A stretch of DNA of 64,000 bases, taken from contig CAWBNG010000003.1 in the NCBI GenBank assembly GCA_963790075.1, positions 558,001-622,000 on the forward strand. The letters are read 5' to 3'. This stretch comes from CAYOUV01 sp963790075 (lineage in GTDB: Bacteria > Chloroflexota > Anaerolineae > Anaerolineales > Villigracilaceae). The position numbers and the translations under genes were made by a program. Positions 18,660 through 26,620 of this stretch are shown one piece after another. Under the pieces are notes generated by a model. That model had not been told where the DNA came from, searched no databases, and worked only from the letters and a program-made list of their open reading frames with translations. The first letter of the stretch is position 1. Each line of letters opens with the position of its first letter.

Positions 18660-19460
18660 ATGTCTGTTCTCATTGCACAGAATGTTACCAAACGCTTTGG
18701 TGGCCTGGAAGCCCTCGGCCACATTGATTTGGACCTCAAAGAGCAATCGATCCATAGCATTATCGGCCCAAACGGTGCCGGTAAGACTACCTTCTTCAAC
18801 TGCGTCACCGGTTTTTACACGCCTGAAGAAGGAAAAATACTGCTAAATGGTGACCTGAATATTACTGGTCTTTCACCGGATCGTGTTGCCCACCTCGGCA
18901 TCTCACGTACCTACCAGAACATTCGCCTGTTTAAAAATATGACTTCCGTTGAGAACATCCTGGTCGGCATGCATTCGCACCTCAAGGCTGGGATAATCGG
19001 CGGTATTTTTCGAGACCCCCGTACCATACGCGAAGAGGGGCTCGCCGTGGAAGAAGCCAAGCGCTTATTAAACTTTGTCGGCTTAAAAGGACGTGGCGAC
19101 ATGATGGCGAAGAATCTGCCCTATGGAGAGCAGCGCCGCCTCGAAATTGCACGCGCTCTGGGCAGCAAACCCAAAATGCTCCTGCTCGATGAGCCAACGG
19201 CCGGCATGAATCCCAGCGAGACCCAGGATATGGTCACCTTTATTCAACGCCTGCGCGATGAACTGGGAATCACAATTCTGCTGATTGAGCACCAGATGCG
19301 AGTCGTGATGAGCATTTCAGAAATAATCACTGTGCTGGACTTCGGTCAAAAGATTGCCGAAGGCACACCCAAGGATATCCAGAATAACCCACAGGTGATC
19401 GAAGCCTATCTGGGACGTGGTGCTGCCAGCGGTCTCTCTCAACCGGCTACTGCAGCTTAG
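18660..19460 (+). CDS. livG: Branched-chain amino acid ABC transporter ATPase LivG
   Basis: 266 residues. Walker A GPNGAGKTTF (about 36-45), a Q-loop at RTYQNIRLF typical of LivG, the signature region NLPYGEQRRLEIARAL (YGEQ in place of LSGGQ, normal for LivG), Walker B LLLDEPTAGMNP, and H-loop LIEHQMRVV. The LivG-specific long insert after the Q-loop (HSHLKAGIIGGIFRDP) is present. It energises uptake with LivF. SD GGAG; the stop overlaps the region of the livF SD. Confidence 0.95.
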   Translation: MSVLIAQNVTKRFGGLEALGHIDLDLKEQSIHSIIGPNGAGKTTFFNCVTGFYTPEEGKILLNGDLNITGLSPDRVAHLGISRTYQNIRLFKNMTSVENILVGMHSHLKAGIIGGIFRDPRTIREEGLAVEEAKRLLNFVGLKGRGDMMAKNLPYGEQRRLEIARALGSKPKMLLLDEPTAGMNPSETQDMVTFIQRLRDELGITILLIEHQMRVVMSISEIITVLDFGQKIAEGTPKDIQNNPQVIEAYLGRGAASGLSQPATAA

Positions 19461-19474
19461 TGGGAGGAACTCCA

Positions 19475-20185
19475 ATGCCGATGCTAGAAGTTGAAAACAT
19501 CCATTCATATTACGGCAACATCGAAGCGCTCAAAGGCATCTCTCTGACCGTTGAGCAGGGCGAGATCGTCACATTGATCGGCGCCAACGGGGCAGGAAAG
19601 ACCACTACCTTGCGTACGATCTGCGGAATGATGAAGCCCCGTGTTGGTTACGTCAAACTCGAAGGGGAGGACCTGGCGTCGTTCAAGGCACACGAGATCG
19701 TCCACAAAGGTGTGGCGATGGTACCCGAGGGTCGCCGTATCTTCGCACAGTTGTCTGTCGCTGAAAATTTGGACATGGGAGCCTACACACGCAAAGAAAA
19801 GGAAATTGCCGGCGAACTGGAGCGGGTTTACACGCTGTTCCCGCGTTTGAAAGAAAGACGCAGCCAGGTAGCCGGGACACTCTCGGGGGGAGAGCAGCAA
19901 ATGCTCGCCACTGCCCGCGCCATGATGATCCGCCCGCGTTTGCTGCTCATGGATGAACCATCCATGGGCCTGGCCCCAGTGCTGGTCGAAGCCATTTTTG
20001 AGACCATCCAGCAAATCAATCAAGAAGGCACCACTGTTCTACTGGTCGAACAAAACGCGCTGATGGCGCTTTCGATTGCCAATCGTGGTTATGTATTGCA
20101 AAGCGGCGAAATCGTACTCAGCGATGACGCAGCCAATCTCAAGCAGAATCCGATGATTCAAAAGGCTTACCTGGGTATGGAATAA
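19475..20185 (+). CDS. livF: Branched-chain amino acid ABC transporter ATPase LivF
   Basis: 236 residues from ATG 19475, 9 nt after GGGAGG; an in-frame GTG at 19460 precedes that site and is rejected. Walker A GANGAGKTTTLRTI (about 35-48), MVPEGRRIFAQLSVAENLDMGAY (LivF hallmark), signature TLSGGEQQMLATARAMM, Walker B LLMDEPSMGLAP, and the H-loop region VEQNALMAL. Last gene of the transporter operon, followed by a hairpin terminator. Confidence 0.95.
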   Translation: MPMLEVENIHSYYGNIEALKGISLTVEQGEIVTLIGANGAGKTTTLRTICGMMKPRVGYVKLEGEDLASFKAHEIVHKGVAMVPEGRRIFAQLSVAENLDMGAYTRKEKEIAGELERVYTLFPRLKERRSQVAGTLSGGEQQMLATARAMMIRPRLLLMDEPSMGLAPVLVEAIFETIQQINQEGTTVLLVEQNALMALSIANRGYVLQSGEIVLSDDAANLKQNPMIQKAYLGME

Positions 20186-20206
20186 CCAGTTTTATGCCGA
20201 ACACAG

Positions 20207-20252
20207 AGCGCAGAGAATAGTAAAATTATGCTATCTTCTGCGCTTTTATTTT
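20207..20252 (+). terminator. Terminator after livF
   Basis: AGCGCAGA (20207-20214) pairs with TCTGCGCT (20237-20244), extended by ATAG/CTAT with one mismatch region, followed by TTTATTTT. Confidence 0.75.
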
Positions 20253-20273
20253 CCCAGGAACGGAGGATGAAAC

Positions 20274-21263
20274 ATGCTGGTATTAACTGCAGATGACGTC
20301 CGCAAGGCACTCCCGATGCAAGACGTGATCCGGGCCATGAAACAGGCCTTTGCAGCCCTTTCAGACGGTCGGGCCGAGGTACCGCTTCGGGCGCGTTTGC
20401 CTATCCCCCCACAGGATGCCACCAGCCTGTTCATGCCGGCTTTCGTTCAGACCGAAAGTGGGGATGCCCTGGCTGTCAAAGTTGTCTCGCTATTCCCCAA
20501 GAATCCGGATCGCGGATTAGCGCTGATCCAGGCTGCTGTGCTGGTACTAGATGCAGATACCGGTCAGGCCGTGGCCTTGTTGGAGGGATCCAGCCTGACT
20601 GCCATCCGCACCGGGGCAGGCGGCGGTGCTGCAGTCGATTTGCTTGCGCGACCTGACAGCCACGTGGTCGCCGTTTTCGGCGCGGGAACGCAAGGTCGCA
20701 CGCAATTGGAAGCTGCTTGCAGCGTACGCAAGATCGAAACCGCCTGGGTGTTCGACCCGAATCCCGAACGCGCTAAAGTCTTCGCAGAAGAAATGGCCGG
20801 TAAGGGGCCTATTCCAGGAAACTTAAAGGCTGCACGGTCATCCGGGGAGGCACTTGCCAATGCAGATATCGTCTGCACCGCTACCACAGCTTTAACGCCC
20901 GTCTTCGCTGATCACCAACTTAAGCGAGGCGCGCACATCACGGCGATTGGCTCATACACGCCTGAGATGCAGGAAGTACCCTCTGAAACGATTAAACGCG
21001 CGCGGGTGATCGTCGATTCTCGTTCGGCGGTACTGGCCGAGAGTGGAGACCTGCTCCGCCCCATTCAACAGGGGATGATCACCGAAGAACACATTTACGC
21101 CGAACTGGGCGAAATTATTTTGGGTCACAAACCTGGGCGCCAATCGGACGAAGAAATCACCTACTTCAAGTCGGTCGGCGTAGCCGTGCAAGATGCCATG
21201 GCTGCCCATTTGGCTTTGGAGAACGCCAGGCAAATGGGGCTGGGACAAGAAGTCGCATTTTAG
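20274..21263 (+). CDS. Ornithine cyclodeaminase / mu-crystallin family dehydrogenase
   Basis: 329 residues, normal for the family. N-terminal substrate domain (MLVLTADDVRKALPMQDVI, DGRAEVPLRARLP, LFMPAF), the conserved LEGSSLTAIRTGAGGGAAVDLLARPD, then a Rossmann domain with VAVFGAGTQGRTQLEAA (about 140-156) for NAD(P), and ADIVCTATTALTPVF. The family includes ornithine cyclodeaminase (ornithine to proline plus ammonia), alanine dehydrogenase and ketimine reductases; sequence alone does not settle which. Next to an amino-acid transporter and a putative amino-acid oxidase, so an amino-acid catabolic role is likely. SD GGAGG. Confidence 0.88.
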   Translation: MLVLTADDVRKALPMQDVIRAMKQAFAALSDGRAEVPLRARLPIPPQDATSLFMPAFVQTESGDALAVKVVSLFPKNPDRGLALIQAAVLVLDADTGQAVALLEGSSLTAIRTGAGGGAAVDLLARPDSHVVAVFGAGTQGRTQLEAACSVRKIETAWVFDPNPERAKVFAEEMAGKGPIPGNLKAARSSGEALANADIVCTATTALTPVFADHQLKRGAHITAIGSYTPEMQEVPSETIKRARVIVDSRSAVLAESGDLLRPIQQGMITEEHIYAELGEIILGHKPGRQSDEEITYFKSVGVAVQDAMAAHLALENARQMGLGQEVAF

Positions 21264-21279
21264 AACGAACGAGGCATCA

Positions 21280-22436
21280 ATGACACTACCACACACTGCG
21301 GATATTCTCATCATCGGAGGCGGGGTTATGGGGGCCAGCACCCTGTATCGCCTGGCAGCGCACGGCCAGAAGAAGGTCATACTACTCGAAAAAGAGGAGT
21401 TCTTTGGCCAGGGTGCAACCGGACGCTGCGCCGGAGGGGTGCGTTACCAATTTGCCACCGAGATCAACATCAGAACTCTCGCTCGAAAGTCTGCCGATGC
21501 TCGAACGCTTCAAAGCCGAGATCGGACAGGATGTGGATTATCGCAAGAGCGGTTACCTGTTCGTGCTGACGAACGAGCAGGATGTTACCGCCTTCAAGCG
21601 CAACGTGGCCTTACAAAACAAGCTCGGCGTGGAGACCGAATGGTTGACAGGCGATGAAGTCCGGCAGCGCTTGCCATCCATGCACTTCGAAGATGCCCTG
21701 GGCGGAAGCTTTGGTCCAAACGACGGCCTGGTCGATCCCAACAGTGTGGTGATGGGCTACATTAATGCTGCCGGTAAATTGGGTGCGAAAGCCTTCAACA
21801 ACATCGAGGTAACGGGGATTAAGGTCGAACACGGGAAGGTCAGCGGCGTGGAGACCAAACAGGGCTTTGTGTCTGCCCCAGTCGTGGTCAACGCTGCCGG
21901 ACCCTGGGCAGGGCTGGTCGGGCGGATGGCTGGAGTGGAAATTCCGATCGTTCCCGTCCGCCGCCAGATGTTTACGACCACTCCCTTGCCTGAAATCCCC
22001 ACTGATTTTCCCTTTGTGCTTGGATTTCGCCCAATCGTTGTATTTTCATCGCGAGGGGAACGGATTGCTGATTGGTATGTCCAATCACGACGAAAAACCC
22101 GGCTTCGACCAAAACGTTGACGAGGAATTCGAACTGGTCAATCTGGAGGCTGCCATCCAGCGCCTCCCCTTGGTCGAAAAAGCTGGGATGGTTTCGCATT
22201 GGGCCGGCCTGTACGAGGTCACGCCCGACGCGCATCCCATCTTCGGCGGGACTCCGGTCGAGGGCTTTCATCTCTTAGCCGGATTCTCGGGTCACGGCTT
22301 TATGCACGGACCGGTCGCCGGAAAGTTAATGGCAGAGTTTATCCTGGATGGTAATTTCCGGACACTGGACGTTTCAGCTCTGGATCTGGCCAGATTTGAA
22401 GAAGGTCGACAGATTCAAGAGTACAATGTAGTCTAA
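21280..22436 (+). pseudogene. FAD-dependent amine/amino-acid oxidase (DAO family), two frameshifts
   Basis: Three frames together give one ~385-residue DAO-family protein. Frame one: dinucleotide site DILIIGGGVMGASTLYRLA then EKEEFFGQGATGRCAGGVRYQFATEINI. Frame two resumes at LSLESLPMLERFKAEIG and carries VVVNAAGPWAGLVGRMAG. Frame three resumes at LDFAQSLYFHREGNGLLIGM and ends with GLYEVTPDAHPIFGG, LAGFSGHGFMHGPVAGKLMAE. Breaks lie near 21465-21476 (about one base missing) and 22010-22032 (about one base extra). Relatives are sarcosine oxidase beta, proline/glycine-type oxidases and D-amino acid oxidases. Domain content is otherwise complete, so recent inactivation or sequence error are both possible. 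Confidence 0.8.
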
Positions 22437-22469
22437 TAATCCAAGAAACGAACAAGAGAGAATAACCCC

Positions 22470-23657
22470 ATGAAGAAATTTTTTTCTATCATTTTCGTAA
22501 TCCTGACGGTTAGCCTGTTGCTATCAGCTTGCGGCGAAAAGCAACTTTCCTTCACCTGCAGCGACCCACTCGGCTGCGTGACCATTGAACCGGGAACTTC
22601 CATAAAAGTCGGCACGCTCCTGACGATGAGCGGACCAGACAGCCCGTACGGGATTGATGCCCTGCGCGGGGTCGAGATTGCCATTGCACATAAAGGCAAG
22701 CTGCTTGAACACGATATCGAATTGGTAAAAGTCGATGATCAATGCAGCGCAGACGGCGGACAGCAGGGCGCAACGGATCTGGCTAAAGATTCACAGATCG
22801 TCGGCGTGATCGGAGCTACCTGCTCCAGCGCTTCCACGCCTGCTGCTAAAATTCTGTCTGACGCAGGCATGGTGATGATTTCGCCATCCAGTACCGCCCC
22901 CTCACTGACCGGTCAAACCACCCACCGCGCGGGATTCCTGCGCACCATCTACAATGACAAAGTGCAGGGCAATGTAGTGGCCGACTTTGCCTTCCATGGC
23001 TTGGGCGCACGTACCATGGTCACCATCCACGATGGAGGAGCTTATTCCCTGGAATTACAGCAAGCCGCCTGCGACGTTTTCCAACAATTAGGCGGGGAAT
23101 GCCTCAAGCAAATCCAGATCAAATCAGGTCAGGACGTAACGACAACCATCCAGGAGATAGCGTTGCTCAACCCGAGTGTGCTCTATTATCCGGTTTACAC
23201 TACCGATGGAGTCGCCATCACGAAAGCCGTCAAAGAGTTGCGGATGGTCAACACCGCCTTGATCAGTTCGGACGGCCTGCTGAGCAGCGACTTCCTCGCT
23301 CAGACCGAGCCGGGTTCGGAGAATATGTATCTTTCGGGATCGGCAACATTAAGCGACGACACGGCCTTCATGCAGGAATACAAAAGCACATACGGGGAGA
23401 ACCCAGTCGCATCTTACCACGCGCAAGCTTATGACGCGGCAGAAATGTTATTCAAGGCGATTGAAGAAGTGGCTGACAAAGAAAGCGATGGAACAGTCCA
23501 TATTCCTCGCCAGGCACTGCGCAGCGCGCTCTTCAACATCAAAGATATGCAGGGACTAAGCGGGACACTTTCCTGTTCCCTACTTGGTGAATGCGCCATA
23601 CCAAATATGCTCATCTACCAAGTTCGTAACCAGCAGTTTGTACCCGTCTACCCGTAA
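22470..23657 (+). CDS. Second LivK-like amino acid-binding lipoprotein
   Basis: 395 residues. Signal peptide with lipobox LLSAC (Cys at about residue 21). The mature part is a paralogue of the livK product at 14496: FTCSDPLGCVTIEPG, SGPDSPYGIDALRGVEIAI, CSADGGQQGATDLAKDS, GVIGATCSSASTPA and the C-terminal LSCSLLGECAIPN. The cysteine pattern is shared. It has no permease of its own and probably feeds the LivHMGF complex with a second substrate. It lies 33 nt after the oxidase gene and 15 nt before AMP nucleosidase. Confidence 0.9.
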   Translation: MKKFFSIIFVILTVSLLLSACGEKQLSFTCSDPLGCVTIEPGTSIKVGTLLTMSGPDSPYGIDALRGVEIAIAHKGKLLEHDIELVKVDDQCSADGGQQGATDLAKDSQIVGVIGATCSSASTPAAKILSDAGMVMISPSSTAPSLTGQTTHRAGFLRTIYNDKVQGNVVADFAFHGLGARTMVTIHDGGAYSLELQQAACDVFQQLGGECLKQIQIKSGQDVTTTIQEIALLNPSVLYYPVYTTDGVAITKAVKELRMVNTALISSDGLLSSDFLAQTEPGSENMYLSGSATLSDDTAFMQEYKSTYGENPVASYHAQAYDAAEMLFKAIEEVADKESDGTVHIPRQALRSALFNIKDMQGLSGTLSCSLLGECAIPNMLIYQVRNQQFVPVYP

Positions 23658-23672
23658 GTAAAAGGTGAGCAA

Positions 23673-24449
23673 ATGGCATTAGAAACACGTGAGCAAATTG
23701 TTACCAACTGGCTACCGCGTTATACCGGCACATCCCTGGAGGGTTTTTCCAAATATATTTTGCTCACCAATTTCGACAATTATGTGCATCTGTTCGCTGA
23801 ATGGCACGGCGTGGAAGTGTGCGGTGAGGAAAAACCGATGCTCAACGCCACGGCAGACGGCATTACGATCATAAACTTCGGAATGGGTAGCCCAAACGCG
23901 GCCCTGATCATGGACCTGCTCAGCGCCATCAGCCCAAAGGCGGTTCTGTTTCTTGGAAAATGCGGCGGTTTGAAGGAAAAAACCGAAGTCGGCGACCTGA
24001 TCCTGCCGATAGCCGCCATCCGGGGCGATGGGACCTCCAACGATTATTTTCCTCCCGAGGTACCGGCCTTACCAGCATTCAACCTGCAGAAGGCCGTCTC
24101 CACCACCATCCGAGACCACGCCCGTGATTATTGGACCGGTACGGTCTACTCGACCAACCGCCGCGTCTGGGAACACGATGGCAAGTTCAAGGATTACCTC
24201 GAGCAGATCCGCGTTATGGCAATCGATATGGAGACTGCCACGTTGTTTATCACCGGTTTCTATAATCGCATCCCGACCGGCGCGCTGCTTTTGGTATCTG
24301 ACCAGCCGATGATCTCGGCGGGTGTCAAGACTATCGACAGCGACCGCAAAGTCACCGAGACCTACGTCGAGGAACACATTCGCATCGGGATCGAATCGCT
24401 CAATCAGTTAATTCACAACGGGTTGACCGTCAAACATCTACGTTTCTAA
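23673..24449 (+). CDS. amn: AMP nucleosidase
   Basis: 258 residues, matching the catalytic (phosphorylase-like) part of AMP nucleosidase without the ~200-residue N-terminal regulatory domain of the E. coli enzyme. The reaction is AMP to adenine plus ribose 5-phosphate. Motifs: NFGMGSPNAALIMDLLS, VLFLGKCGGLK, AIRGDGTSNDYFP, VYSTNRRVWEH, and MAIDMETATLFITGFYNRI, which holds the MExAT-like nucleobase-contact segment. The final LLVSDQPM is typical of the nucleoside phosphorylase fold. SD AGGTGA. Its position behind the amino-acid cluster may be only transcriptional. Confidence 0.88.
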   Translation: MALETREQIVTNWLPRYTGTSLEGFSKYILLTNFDNYVHLFAEWHGVEVCGEEKPMLNATADGITIINFGMGSPNAALIMDLLSAISPKAVLFLGKCGGLKEKTEVGDLILPIAAIRGDGTSNDYFPPEVPALPAFNLQKAVSTTIRDHARDYWTGTVYSTNRRVWEHDGKFKDYLEQIRVMAIDMETATLFITGFYNRIPTGALLLVSDQPMISAGVKTIDSDRKVTETYVEEHIRIGIESLNQLIHNGLTVKHLRF

Positions 24450-24469
24450 GGATTACAGGTAATCTATTT

Positions 24470-25624
24470 ATGCCATCTGCTGAAATCATCACCATCGGGA
24501 CCGAGATCTTACTCGGCGAGATCGTCGACACAAATACGCGCTACATCGCGCGCCATTTACGCAACCTGGGCGTCGATCTGTACCGTACCATTACCATCGG
24601 CGACAACCTCGAGCGTATCGCCGAGGCCATTCGTGCTTCGATGAGTTACGCCGAGATCGTCATCACCACCGGTGGCCTCGGCCCCACCGTCGACGATCCG
24701 ACCCGCGATGCTGTCGCCCGCGCAATCGGTGTAGAATCCGAGTATCGCCCAGAGCTGTGGGAGCAGATCATCGCCCGCCTCGCCCTTTATGGCCGCACAC
24801 CCTCCGAAAACCAGAAGCGCCAGGCTTATATCCCCCAAGGCGCAATCGGGGTCGAGAACCCGGTCGGTACTGCCCCCTCCTTCATCGTGGAGACGGATCG
24901 CAACGCCTTGATTTCCCTGCCCGGCGTGCCGCGCGAGATGGAATATTTGCTTGAAACAGCCGTCATCCCATATTTGCAAAAACGCTTTGACCTGCATCAG
25001 GTCATTAAAGTACGTCTGCTACACACTTCCGGCATCGGCGAAAGCCTGATCGACGAACAAGTGGGTGACTTCGAAAAGTTGACCAACCCGACTGTCGGGC
25101 TGGCAGCCCACTCCGGCATCGTTGACATCCGCATCGCAGCCAAAGCCGACACGCAAGCCGAAGCTGATCGCATGATCGCTGAGATCGAATCCGAAACCCG
25201 CAAACGCCTCGGACGGGTCATTTTCGGCGCAGATGAGGACACGCTTGAAGGGGTCACCATGCAGATGGTCGCCAATCGCGGTTGGAATCTGGTCGCCCTG
25301 GAATCGGGCCTGGACGGGGCCCTGATCCGACGTTTGACCAATCCTCAGAATCGCACCCTGCTTGGGGTCGATTCCCGTGAATTGGACCGGAACCAACTCG
25401 TTCCCATTTTGGAAGAAACCCGCAAGAAACATGGGGCAAAGGCTGCACTGGGCATTGCAGCCTTCATCGGTGAAGAATTGATCGTTGAACAATGTGTCAT
25501 TACGCCGCAAGGCCTTCAGAATCGTACCCTGACCTATGGCGGTCATCCGGGTAACGTTCCGCGTTGGGCTGTCAACCTGGGGTTGGACTGGTTGCGCCTG
25601 ATGGCAAGCGAGCGTGATGGGTAA
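24470..25624 (+). CDS. cinA: CinA-family protein with degenerate C-terminal amidase domain
   Basis: 384 residues. The N-terminal molybdopterin-binding-like (MoCF) domain is well conserved: IITIGTEILLGEIVDTNTRY, VITTGGLGPTVDDPTRDAVA, SENQKRQAYIPQGA, SLPGVPREMEYL. A linker (IRIAAKADTQAEAD) follows. The C-terminal part resembles the PncC nicotinamide-nucleotide amidase domain in position, but where active CinA/PncC has an AESCTGG-type motif this protein reads ALESGLDGALIRRLT. Amidase activity is therefore doubtful. Known CinA roles are pyridine-nucleotide salvage and ADP-ribose pyrophosphatase activity. Its last codons overlap the next gene's ATG. Confidence 0.88.
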   Translation: MPSAEIITIGTEILLGEIVDTNTRYIARHLRNLGVDLYRTITIGDNLERIAEAIRASMSYAEIVITTGGLGPTVDDPTRDAVARAIGVESEYRPELWEQIIARLALYGRTPSENQKRQAYIPQGAIGVENPVGTAPSFIVETDRNALISLPGVPREMEYLLETAVIPYLQKRFDLHQVIKVRLLHTSGIGESLIDEQVGDFEKLTNPTVGLAAHSGIVDIRIAAKADTQAEADRMIAEIESETRKRLGRVIFGADEDTLEGVTMQMVANRGWNLVALESGLDGALIRRLTNPQNRTLLGVDSRELDRNQLVPILEETRKKHGAKAALGIAAFIGEELIVEQCVITPQGLQNRTLTYGGHPGNVPRWAVNLGLDWLRLMASERDG

Positions 25625-26598
25625 AGGCGGTACGCGGCGCTCCCATTGGGTGCTACTTCTCATCTGGACCGCCAATGGTCTCGGCTTGGTGCTGCTGGCA
25701 GGCGCCTTGCTGTATTTCTGGGGACTGCGCCTGCCAGCAGCGCTGGCGGCTCCTGCCACGCCTCAACCGTCTCAGACAGCCTTCGTTGAAACCGCAACCC
25801 GCGGCCCGTACTACCTGCCGTCCGTCACCCCACGCGCAACCTTCTCGCCCTACCCCACGCCCTCTCCCCTACCGCCGCTGGCTTCGCTGGCAGTCGGGCA
25901 CGGCCCCTTCGTCATCGGTCATTCGGTCGAAGGACGTCCGCTAGAAGTCTATCGCTTTGGAGATGGGCCAACCGCACGCATGATCGTGGCCGGTATCCAC
26001 GGCGGTAACGAATGGAACACCATTGCCCTGGCTGACCAGTTGATTGCTTATCTGTACGAACATCCCGAGATCGTGCCGGAGAACATCAGCCTTTACATCC
26101 TGCGAAACCTGAACCCGGACGGCGAAGCCCGAGTCCACGGCGTGGACGGGCGCGTCAATGCCCACGGCGTGGATCTGAATCGCAACTGGCCATATCGCTG
26201 GAAGGCTGAATGGGGGTTGGATGGTTGCTGGCAATATCGCCCGGTCACAGCCGGGGACGCGCCGGCCTCCGAGCCCGAGACCCGGGCTTTGATGACCTAC
26301 ATTTTGCTGTACAAACCCGAGGCTCTGATTTCCTATCACAGCGCCGCTCTGGGAGTCTTCGCCGGCGGCCTCCCCACCCTGCACGATTCTGGAACGACTG
26401 GCCAAGACCCTGGCCAGCGCCGGCGGCTACCAGTACCCGCCGATCGATACCGGCTGCGATTACACCGGCAACCTAGCCGATTGGGCTTCGTCGGTTCAGG
26501 GGATTGCCGCAGTGGACATCGAACTAACCAATCATACTGAGACTGATTTCGACCAAAACCTACGCGTGTTGCAGGCGTTTTTGAATTGGAAGCGGTAA
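25617..26598 (+). pseudogene. M14 zinc carboxypeptidase, membrane-anchored, frameshifted
   Basis: ATG 25617 overlaps the end of cinA. Residues about 14-36 are a membrane anchor, followed by a Pro/Thr/Ser-rich linker. The M14 domain shows IVAGIHGGNEWNTIALADQL (zinc ligands His and Glu of HxxE), LRNLNPDGEARVHGVDGRVN, GVDLNRNWPYRW (substrate Arg) and ISYHSAALGVFAGG (third zinc His). Near 26371-26385 the frame breaks. In the next frame it continues ILERLAKTLASAGGYQYPPIDTG and reaches VDIELTNHTETDF, where the catalytic Glu lies, ending at 26598. The intact enzyme would trim peptides at the outer face of the membrane. Confidence 0.8.
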
Positions 26599-26620
26599 AA
26601 TTGTCCGACAAGGAGTAAGA

